In this document: in pieces, positions 56,835 through 64,000 of the stretch | Layout of the letters: the number at the start of each line of letters is the position of its first letter | Position numbering within the stretch: position 1 is the stretch's first letter | NCBI RefSeq assembly: GCF_001292705.1 | Contig: NZ_LGAK01000022.1 | Coordinates: 26,486 to 90,485, forward strand | Reading direction: 5' to 3' | Length of the DNA: 64,000 nt | DNA from: Marinagarivorans algicola | GTDB lineage: Bacteria > Pseudomonadota > Gammaproteobacteria > Pseudomonadales > Cellvibrionaceae | Position numbers and translations under genes: made by a program | Notes under the pieces: generated by a model | The model's database searches: none | What the model was told of the DNA's origin: nothing | Seen by the model: only the letters and a program-made list of their open reading frames with translations

Positions 56835-58460
56835 ATGTTTAACGCCCAGTATTGTTGTACATTCAAAAAAATGGCTCAAAAATTCAGATGTATTTTAGCT
56901 TGCCTTTTATTACCGGCACCACTGCTATCAGTCAATGCTATAGCCGCCACTGCTCAGTGGAATGCTCGTACACCGATAAAAGCACCAACAGCAAATAATG
57001 ATAACGGTAAGCGTATTTTATTTGATGTATCACATGGCGGGACCCAAGGTAATGCAGATTGGGTATTAGACGGTGCTTTTTCGGATTTTGCTGATGCACT
57101 CGTCGCCGAGGGCTATACCGTAGAAGAATATCGAGGTGTTGATTTAAACAGTAATGGCCGCATTGATTTTTTTGATGATTACAATATCCCTGCTAATGTT
57201 GGTTTAAATGAAGCCATTATTACCTATGATGCCATTGCCCATGCAGATGTTTTAGTTTTGGCCGAAACGAATCGCCCTTTTAGTGTGAGTGAATATCTTG
57301 CACTTGAGCAATTTGTACAGGCAGGTAAGGGGATATTTTTTATTGCAGACCACTATGATGCCGATCGAAACTTAAATACTTGGGATGCTACAGAAGTATT
57401 TAATGGCTATAACCGTTCAGACTCGAGTGCGTATGATTTGCATACACATTATGGTGATTTACGAAACCCTAAAGTCGCTAATGCAGGTTGGTTAGTACAA
57501 AATTTTGGTATTCGGTTTCGATTCAATGCCGTAGATTACAAGCGAGGTGTCAGCGGTGTGAAAGCACCATCAGATACCGAAAATCTAACCCAGGGTGTGG
57601 GCCCTGTATTAATGGCGGCAGGCGCAACACTGGCGATTATTGATAATACGAAAGCGAAGGGTTTAGTATACTTTGGCGCAAATGACACACCAAAAAAATG
57701 GACGCATGCTAATGATGCAGGCCTGTATTTTGGTGGTATGGCAGAGGGGCCTTATGTAGCCATTTCAAAAGCAGGTTTGGGTAAGGCGGCCTTTATTGGA
57801 GACTCGTCACCCATTGAAGATGCGACACCAAAGTATAAAAGAGAAGATAATGGCGCGACTAAAAAAACTTACCCCGGCTGGAGCGATGCGGGTAATGCTG
57901 CTAGATTGTCGATTAATATTGTTAATTGGTTGGCCACACCAGAGACGTACACGCGTTTTAATAGTTACCGCCACCGTGCCGGTATAGTGACGCCCACGCC
58001 TATGGCTGCTACTGAGAAAAGTGACCCTAATAGCGGCCGGCCCTGGTCCAAACCTAGAGGTCAATATCAGCCATGGAAGCCGCTGACTTTCGCAAAGGGT
58101 TCGTATGGTGCCCCTTGCCCTGTGCAAGGTTGTGGTTATACAGATCCTGGTGATGACAATACACCGAATACCGGTACTATCAGTGTTGCTCAGGCATTGG
58201 TATTGGGTAAGGGTACAAGAGTGACTGTGGAGGGGAGGGTGAAATCTGAATTAAATGGTATTTATGCTTTATTGCTCAGTGATGCCAATGATCAGACAAC
58301 AATAATTAACGTTAAGCTAGAGCCTCAACAGCGTGAACAATTTAGTCCAGTCTTAAATCGTGCCATATTGGGTCAACTTATTCGTGTGACGGGCGTACGT
58401 GATAGCTATCTTTCTGGCCCCAGTATTGAATCTGTTAGTGCGATTACGATTATTAATTAA
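56835..58460 (+). CDS. Secreted protein with GATase-like N-domain and YhcR-type OB-fold
   Basis: 541 residues with signal peptide (CILACLLLPAPLLSVNAIAA). The first about 330 residues (RILFDVSHGGTQGNADW, ADVLVLAETNRPFSVSEYLALEQFVQAGKGIFFIADHYDADR) resemble flavodoxin/GATase-like domains of the DUF4350 kind. The C-terminal about 90 residues (TISVAQALVLGKGTRVTVEGRVKSELNGIYALLL) are an OB-fold as in YhcR and other secreted nucleases. No catalytic nuclease motif was identified, so the activity is open. AAAGGA is 6 bases before ATG. Confidence 0.8.
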   Translation: MFNAQYCCTFKKMAQKFRCILACLLLPAPLLSVNAIAATAQWNARTPIKAPTANNDNGKRILFDVSHGGTQGNADWVLDGAFSDFADALVAEGYTVEEYRGVDLNSNGRIDFFDDYNIPANVGLNEAIITYDAIAHADVLVLAETNRPFSVSEYLALEQFVQAGKGIFFIADHYDADRNLNTWDATEVFNGYNRSDSSAYDLHTHYGDLRNPKVANAGWLVQNFGIRFRFNAVDYKRGVSGVKAPSDTENLTQGVGPVLMAAGATLAIIDNTKAKGLVYFGANDTPKKWTHANDAGLYFGGMAEGPYVAISKAGLGKAAFIGDSSPIEDATPKYKREDNGATKKTYPGWSDAGNAARLSINIVNWLATPETYTRFNSYRHRAGIVTPTPMAATEKSDPNSGRPWSKPRGQYQPWKPLTFAKGSYGAPCPVQGCGYTDPGDDNTPNTGTISVAQALVLGKGTRVTVEGRVKSELNGIYALLLSDANDQTTIINVKLEPQQREQFSPVLNRAILGQLIRVTGVRDSYLSGPSIESVSAITIIN

Positions 58461-58463
58461 TAT

Positions 58464-58502
58464 AAAAAAGCCTGTAGCATAGTGGTATGTGCTACAGGCT
58501 TT
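58464..58502. terminator. Bidirectional terminator between convergent genes
   Basis: AAAGCCTGTAGCA / TGCTACAGGCTTT, a perfect 13-base stem with a 10-base loop. The longer T-run is on the minus strand, so it serves chiefly the DUF1501 operon. Confidence 0.88.
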
Positions 58503-58553
58503 GATGACACCCTTAAGGTAAGGTGTTATTCCGTATTTAAAAGGTTAAAAATT

Positions 58554-59915
58554 TTAAGACTTAAGTGCTCCCTTAATTATCTTTCCGCCATCTAAGCGCT
58601 TTTCAATACGCTCTTCACTAATCCCAACAGCTTTGGCGAGTGTTTTACCGACAGACACGAGAGTCTCCTCAAACGGGATATCACCGTTTGAGCGTGCTTT
58701 ACCGGTATTTGACTGGATGGCAGAGGCTTTAAATTCTGTGACTTTACCACCAGTACGCACAGGCTCTAAGCCCCCAACAATGCCGGGTTTAATAGCTTGG
58801 CCAAATACAAACATACCGTGATGCAACCCGTTATGATCACGACCGCCGCGGCTATTGCGTAATAAAGTGCGGCCAAAGGGGTTAAGTGAGGTGACGACCA
58901 CATCATTTTGTTTGCCGGCAGCTTTAAGTTCCTTCCATAAGGTGTCGATGTATTCCATTGCCTTGGTGGTTTCTTGTACTTCATCGCTTAAGTCATTGTC
59001 TTGATGGTTGTCGCCACCAAAAGGAATGCCAAAAGTATACACCGGTGCGACGTTGACTTGAATTAACGCCACAATCATTTTCGCTTGGTTGGCGGGATCA
59101 TCACCGTTTATGCCGCTCACGCGCGAGCTGAGCTCTTCACTGACCGTAGCGGCTGTTTGGCGACTTTGTACCATTCTGTCAAAAAATTTCTTTTGTGCCG
59201 GGGTGCCGTTATTTTTAATGCTGCGATAATTGCGATCGACAAAGTGATCACGCGCTTTAATCATGCGCTCGATATTGCCAGCATTAGAAGCAAATAAACC
59301 TTTAATTGCATCGGGTTCAAAAATAGGCACTGCTTGGCCGTCATAGTTAATGCGATTGCCGCCTACACTTAACGGCTCTTTCAGTACGCAGCCTAAGCCG
59401 GTAGCGGTTTCTTGTGAGATAAAACCGTCAAATTCTTCTTTTGAGTTTAAGCTGAATTTCTCATCTTTTACCGCTCCGTTAAAGCGCCTAACGGCTTGAA
59501 AATCGGTATGTGCATTCACATAGGTACCATGGTTCCAAAAGCCCATTCTTGCGCGTAAATCATTAGGCAGTGTGGCCCAAGGTGCAGCAGCTTTTACATC
59601 TACAGTCCCTAATTTAAAATCAGTGGGCACTTTAAAACCTGGTGCATCAGGATGGTCAATATTCGACAACACATCACTGTTATTTGCAGGGTATGTGCCT
59701 GGCATATTGGCATTAATAGGGTCGCCTGTTCGCATATGCGAGACAATAAGATATTTATAATCATCGGCGGCAAAAGCGCGATTGCTTAAACCTGCAAGCC
59801 CTGTTCCTGCTAAAAATGACACCGGTAAACCGGTCACCAATGATTGCATAGGTAGGGAGCCAAACGATAAGGCGCTTTTTAATAAAAAGGTACGTCGTGC
59901 AATAGTGTGTTTCAT
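58554..59915 (-). CDS. Tat-exported DUF1501-family protein
   Basis: 453 residues. The N-terminus ARRTFLLKSALSFG is a twin-arginine signal followed by a hydrophobic stretch to SNRAFA. The DUF1501 pattern is recognisable: MGFWNHGTYVNAHTDFQAV, FGGDNHQDN and NPFGRTLLRNSRGGRDHNGLHHG, corresponding to the usual SEFGRT...GxDH block, with S-E changed to N-P. DUF1501 proteins share the alkaline-phosphatase/sulfatase fold but no activity is known. AGGGG lies about 9 bases upstream. It starts 11 bases after the stop of the PSD-type cytochrome lipoprotein gene, so the two are cotranscribed. Confidence 0.85.
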   Translation of the reverse strand: MKHTIARRTFLLKSALSFGSLPMQSLVTGLPVSFLAGTGLAGLSNRAFAADDYKYLIVSHMRTGDPINANMPGTYPANNSDVLSNIDHPDAPGFKVPTDFKLGTVDVKAAAPWATLPNDLRARMGFWNHGTYVNAHTDFQAVRRFNGAVKDEKFSLNSKEEFDGFISQETATGLGCVLKEPLSVGGNRINYDGQAVPIFEPDAIKGLFASNAGNIERMIKARDHFVDRNYRSIKNNGTPAQKKFFDRMVQSRQTAATVSEELSSRVSGINGDDPANQAKMIVALIQVNVAPVYTFGIPFGGDNHQDNDLSDEVQETTKAMEYIDTLWKELKAAGKQNDVVVTSLNPFGRTLLRNSRGGRDHNGLHHGMFVFGQAIKPGIVGGLEPVRTGGKVTEFKASAIQSNTGKARSNGDIPFEETLVSVGKTLAKAVGISEERIEKRLDGGKIIKGALKS

Positions 59916-59926
59916 AGTAGCTACCC

Positions 59927-62311
59927 CTAAAAGCCTAAACTAATTAATTCTGGTGAAGTGCATGCGGCGAACCATACATACTCCAACGCTTTTGTTTTTG
60001 ATTCACCAAAGCCACAACTTACGGAACTTTGATCAAAAGCATTGGTGCCGCTGGGACAGGTAGTCCCGTTAGAGGCGATGTTGTACACACGCTTTAGCTC
60101 GTTTACTGTTTTATTGTAGCGGCTATGATTTTCGGGTAAGCCCATAAATTGTTGAGTGATTTGACCAACAATATCATTGATACTTTTACGTGAATCAATA
60201 ATGCGATTATCGCTGTTAGCAAAAATTTTGCTACGTGCTGCGGCACACTGTGAATCGATTGATTGCGCATCAAAGGTGCTGACTGATTTTACTTGTACGA
60301 AATCGGCATCACCTCGATTAAGACCATCTTTACCAATAATGCCAAGTTTACCGCTATTTTTATTGCATATTTGCACGGAGCCTTTTGTATTGTTGGTGGC
60401 TTTTATATCTGCAAGACGTGTATCAAGAGCATGGCATAAATGGTTTGATCGGCTAATACTGACGAGATATTCATTTTTTTCGTGAGTTTCCATTTTTTGC
60501 GTAGCGGTAAAAATCGGTGAGCTAAAAAATTCGCGCACTAAGTGATTAAAGTTTAAATTATTATTTTTAAAGGATTCGGCTAAGCGCTGGAATTCTGGGT
60601 CAGCTTCAGAACAGCGTTGTGAGTTACCCCACATACAGAGTTTTTGTACCCAAGCGATCGGGAAGCGGGGATGCTCTGCCAGCAAGCGGCCAAAGTCATC
60701 AGGGTTTTTCATTGCGCTACGCACACCCATAAATGCAAAAGAAGGTTTAACGCTATTGTCAACATCTTTTGAGCGATGATTGGTGGTTTGGAAATTGCTA
60801 AAGACCAGCTTCATAGGGTCCATTAAACGATGGCATTGATAACATACCGTTGATGGGTCGGCATGATCAAGGTCGATACCTGCTTCGCCTCGGTGTGCGG
60901 TTGGATCACTAGCTGAAAAAGTCGCATCTAAAGCGGTAATCAAACTTTGCGAGGCGGTGACGCGAAATTGGTTGCCATCGTTAGTGACCCATAGTTCTAA
61001 AAACGCTGGCGCTGAGAAAAAGCCTACGCGTGGAAAGCGCATTTCAACTTCATCGTTGTGTTTGTAATTACGCATAGTTGCGGCATACCCGGCAGTATTG
61101 GCATAGCGAATAGGCGTATCACTTTGAACGATATTCACATAGCGCCAGTCAGTAAAGTCACTAGGTTTCAAATGCTCAAACAGTTGTAAGCGGTCTTCTT
61201 TGGCTGGAAGCTCAGAATATACGCGGCCAGGGGTTTGGTTTTCTTTTTCGGCGTAGCCCAGCGCCACTAAAATAGCCGTTGTCACTTTCCAGCGGCGTGT
61301 GGTGGCAATGCGATTGAAGCGTTGATCGTTCTTAACAATATCCCATGCCATTTCGACAAACATATTATTAAGGCCTTCCCATAGTGCACGGTGGTTATCA
61401 ATTTTACTGCGCACACCGCCAAAATTGCCTAGCTGGTAACGATAACCAAAACTGCCCGGAATTTCTTCCATTTGCAGCGCTTGTTTGAGGAAGCTTTTCA
61501 TTTTGGCTTCGTAATTGGGTGTTTTTTGCCAGTCGGTAATTTTTTCGCGTAGAGCGACAGGGTCAAAATTTGAGCCGCTGACAACAGCGTTTAGCTCTTG
61601 CTGGGTGATAGCCGAGCCACTGAGCAGGTATTTGGCTTTAATTAATGCCGAGGCCGGATCAGCAACAGCAAAAGGTTTACTGGGTGCGTTAGGCTCGATG
61701 GTCGGGTTCTCGGTATCGATCACATGCTCGATCCACTGCTCAACACAGTTGACTTCTGCAGGCTTCAAGCGAGCACCGGTTTGCGGCATAGGGTTGCGCT
61801 TACAGCTGCCAGCATTAAAGTCGGAATAGCGATTGGGGTCAATAAGCTTTAACAATAATGAATTACCGATATCGCTAGAGTCGATAACTTTTTCATCGGC
61901 GCAAGGAACACCACCAAAACTGGTTGTGCGATCGAGTAAGTTAGCCCCTACATTACCGCTATCTAAGTTTAAACCGCCACCAATAGCGCCAAAGCTTTGT
62001 GCGTTGTGGCATAGCATGCAGTTATTGTCGGTAAATATTTTTTTAACATCATCAAAGCGGCATGCTGAGGGCGCGGCCACAGAGGAGCTGGCTACTGATG
62101 AAATCACGGGCGTAGAACTGACAACAGAGGAAGAGGATCTGACGATACTCGATACGGCTCTAGACGAAGAGGTTGAGGATATCGCAGGAGCGCTAGAGGC
62201 GACCTGCGAGGTGGTCGAGGTTGTATGACTGGACGAGCTAGGTTCACTCGTGCCAGCGCAACCGGCCAAAACCAGCGCGCAAGCGGCGGTTAGCATTAAG
62301 GTTAATTTCAT
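59927..62311 (-). CDS. PSD-type cytochrome lipoprotein (DUF1585-like C-terminus)
   Basis: 794 residues. Lipobox LAGC is followed by about 55 residues of Ser/Thr/Val linker. The first haem site is CMLCH (C98) in an atypical cytochrome domain (FTDNNCMLCHNAQSFGAIGGGLNL). A second, CYQCH (near 489), precedes RLMDPMKLVFSNFQTTN, and then LAEHPRFPIAWVQKLCMWG and NHLVREFFSSPIF follow, matching DUF1588/DUF1585 of PSD proteins. The last about 190 residues have no recognised domain. With the Tat DUF1501 gene it forms the DUF1501-PSD pairing best known from Planctomycetes. GGAGT precedes the ATG. Function unknown; redox role inferred from haem sites. Confidence 0.85.
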   Translation of the reverse strand: MKLTLMLTAACALVLAGCAGTSEPSSSSHTTSTTSQVASSAPAISSTSSSRAVSSIVRSSSSVVSSTPVISSVASSSVAAPSACRFDDVKKIFTDNNCMLCHNAQSFGAIGGGLNLDSGNVGANLLDRTTSFGGVPCADEKVIDSSDIGNSLLLKLIDPNRYSDFNAGSCKRNPMPQTGARLKPAEVNCVEQWIEHVIDTENPTIEPNAPSKPFAVADPASALIKAKYLLSGSAITQQELNAVVSGSNFDPVALREKITDWQKTPNYEAKMKSFLKQALQMEEIPGSFGYRYQLGNFGGVRSKIDNHRALWEGLNNMFVEMAWDIVKNDQRFNRIATTRRWKVTTAILVALGYAEKENQTPGRVYSELPAKEDRLQLFEHLKPSDFTDWRYVNIVQSDTPIRYANTAGYAATMRNYKHNDEVEMRFPRVGFFSAPAFLELWVTNDGNQFRVTASQSLITALDATFSASDPTAHRGEAGIDLDHADPSTVCYQCHRLMDPMKLVFSNFQTTNHRSKDVDNSVKPSFAFMGVRSAMKNPDDFGRLLAEHPRFPIAWVQKLCMWGNSQRCSEADPEFQRLAESFKNNNLNFNHLVREFFSSPIFTATQKMETHEKNEYLVSISRSNHLCHALDTRLADIKATNNTKGSVQICNKNSGKLGIIGKDGLNRGDADFVQVKSVSTFDAQSIDSQCAAARSKIFANSDNRIIDSRKSINDIVGQITQQFMGLPENHSRYNKTVNELKRVYNIASNGTTCPSGTNAFDQSSVSCGFGESKTKALEYVWFAACTSPELISLGF

Positions 62312-63572
62312 TTTAGGACTCCAGAGTTCAATCTATATTTTATTGCGTTTAATAAAATGCATCTTTAATTAGGGCGTGCGTTGAGTAGCTTTATTATTTA
62401 GGGCACACCTTATTAACTATGGCTTCAATCGGTTCTTACTTGACTCCAACAGCAGCGAGTTGCTAGTCACCGATATAACAGAGTGCTCAACAGTGAAGCT
62501 CATAATATTTTGTATTCTATTTTCACTTCATTCGCGCGCTTTTGAGTATTCTATTTTTTGATATTTTGCGTTATTTTTTGTGTTGTATTACTCAAATACA
62601 CAAGAGTTATCCATGCCGATTTGTGTATTCACTATGTCAGATCTTGCTCTGATAAATTGTGAACTAATACCGTTCGATTAGATTGGGATGTCTCAGCTTT
62701 TAATGTTGTGATCAAAGGCCCGCGCGGGCGGCTAATAACCTCTACAGTCTTAATGTGGGATTAATATGGCTTCTTCGCGTCGCATAATAGGGCCTTAATT
62801 ATGAGTCTTAATGTTGCATAGTCAGCATCGAGTATGGCTCAACTTATGATTTTTTTTGTGGATCGTTGTTGGCATCAAAAACATGACGCTTTCTATGCAT
62901 AAGTGCCTGCATGCTTTGCTATTACTGAAGATTAAGCGTACTGTAGCTATGATTACTCTGCATAGCGGTAACTATTTTCAATTGAATAATCTCTATTTTG
63001 GCGGCGCCTACCAGAGCGCCTATCGGTGTCAAAATAATAAATAAAAAGTCTCGATATTATATTTATGATGAATAAAGGTACGAATATTGACGGTCTGTAA
63101 AAATGCAGGAAATGAGAATAAAGTCATTCTTACTTTTATACTAAAAAAACTGCATCGCATGCTTAAATGATTCGTAAGGGTGTGATTTGGGATGGGGTTT
63201 TTAAGATGCGTAATCTGGGAAGTTAAGGCAATCATCGCTATGCTATGTGACGGGTGCTCTATTGAGAATATAAGCTTGGATCACCCCAAAATTATATCTC
63301 TATCCTCTTTATCCAAAAGCGTTTCAAGTTTCAATAACTCATCTTATAAAAGGCTAACGTTGTAGTGTTTTATGGCTCTAAAATAGCTCTTAGCCTTATG
63401 TTATCTAATCTATAGGCTACTCTATGTTAAGCGCTATGCGTTGTACGCGTGTTAAAAAATCAATTAAAATAAGAGTACCTGCTGGCTAGTCTTATAGAAT
63501 TGAATGCATAATTTTAACGATATCTAAAAGTCTATTTTACAAAAACAGCATAGAAATAATCTAAGGAAGTGC

Positions 63573-63611
63573 GTCTCAATAAAATAAGATCTCCCTTTGA
63601 TTTATTGAGAC
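63573..63611. other. Perfect 11-base inverted repeat with 17-base loop
   Basis: GTCTCAATAAA and TTTATTGAGAC face each other in a gene-free region. It could be a hairpin of an unknown transcript or a relic of a mobile-element end. Confidence 0.4.
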
Positions 63612-63861
63612 TTGGCAATAAAATAATTTCCAGCATAAAAGTGTGTAAAAAATTGTAACTATTTAAGCACACCAAAATTTTTTACCTAATGAGAACGCTG
63701 ACACATTATTGTTTGAGCATTTAAGCGTATTTTTATGGGAATAATAAGAAAAACGCCGCAGACATAAGTCTAGAGCTATTAGCGTCGCGCTGGTTGATAG
63801 CGCTCTTATCTATACAGTATTTATTTATACAATACGTACTGATATAGCATTTGCTTATAAG

Positions 63862-63930
63862 TACTCATGCATCGTTAGCGACCCAGTTAATGATTGATGA
63901 GCCTCTAATACCGATGTGGGTAATAGTGAC
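63862..63930 (-). repeat. Dispersed repeat, partial copy F
   Basis: On the minus strand GTCACTATTACCCACATCGG is followed by the core variant CATCAATCATTAACTGGGTCGCTA, matching the 5' half of copy C; the 3' half is not recognisable before the window ends in this direction. Confidence 0.55.
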
Positions 63931-64000
63931 AAAAATGAATACCGCACTTTATGAAAAAAATAATCTATAGGTCTATATATGTATAAATATTTAACAACAC

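Larger units (their letters stand above)
62312..64000. other. Long stretch without a supportable gene
   Basis: About 1.7 kb, AT-rich, with only short frames lacking ribosome-binding sites and family resemblance. It includes the promoter side of the PSD-type operon, an inverted repeat at 63573-63611 and a partial dispersed repeat near the end. Confidence 0.55.

Noticed and set aside
62856..63235. Two short overlapping frames on opposite strands in the last gene-free stretch
   Set aside because: No start signal or family resemblance; expected by chance in AT-rich DNA.

Overview
The window looks like chromosomal DNA of a marine, polysaccharide-degrading gammaproteobacterium of the Cellvibrionales type (relatives of Saccharophagus, Teredinibacter or Marinagarivorans). 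The evidence is secreted lipoproteins with serine-rich linkers, a GH5 enzyme with a CBM6-like module, a beta-helix lipoprotein of the polysaccharide-lyase type, a TonB-dependent maltodextrin locus, many periplasmic c-type cytochromes, and glmS preceded by a DeoR-type regulator. The taxon is an inference from gene content, not from a marker gene.

Layout. 0-10 kb: the 3'-truncated gene of a cytochrome/thrombospondin-3/malectin lipoprotein; a beta-helix lipoprotein; an AraC regulator with a membrane-embedded N-terminus; a GH5 lipoprotein; and a divergent DUF1631-like protein. 10-18 kb: a Cpx-like envelope-stress module (cpxP-like gene divergent from cpxR-cpxA, with a perfect CpxR box between them), a di-haem peroxidase, a spermidine-synthase-like protein, a pentahaem cytochrome with a small partner, and tRNA-Asn(GTT). 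18-21 kb: an orphan lipoprotein, a small beta-barrel, then a decayed stretch with an IS630 relic, an Asp-box relic and a HupE/UreJ relic. 21-27 kb: a 1681-residue hybrid kinase (five PAS, GAF, HisKA, HATPase, two REC, Hpt) and a SPOR protein. 27-36.6 kb: the maltodextrin locus (GH13 alpha-glucosidase, TonB receptor, MFS permease, secreted GH13 amylase, LacI regulator) with three related palindromes in the divergent control region. 37-40 kb: glmS and its DeoR-type regulator. 40-50 kb: DUF1631 protein and a degenerate GGDEF protein tail to tail, a lipoprotein methyltransferase, DUF3301, AsmA and HPF. 50-54 kb: a MASE2-type hybrid kinase and a thioesterase. 54-62 kb: a CpdB-type nucleotidase divergent from a secreted protein with a YhcR-type OB fold, then an operon of a PSD-type cytochrome lipoprotein and a Tat-exported DUF1501 protein. 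62.3-64 kb has no gene that can be supported.

How it fits together. The maltodextrin locus is a complete path: outer-membrane uptake, periplasmic amylase, inner-membrane permease and cytoplasmic alpha-glucosidase, under one LacI-family repressor. The Cpx-like module carries its own predicted feedback site. Secreted haem proteins recur (the first gene, peroxidase, pentahaem cytochrome, PSD/DUF1501 operon) and suggest a large extracytoplasmic redox inventory, though no electron path can be drawn from sequence alone.

The least expected structure is a dispersed intergenic repeat of roughly 140-220 bp. At least five recognisable copies and several partial or weak ones occur in both orientations. 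Its ends are conserved and imperfectly inverted, and it has a 20-base core. It looks like a MITE or a structured mobile element. One copy ends exactly on the upstream candidate start of the GGDEF-like gene.
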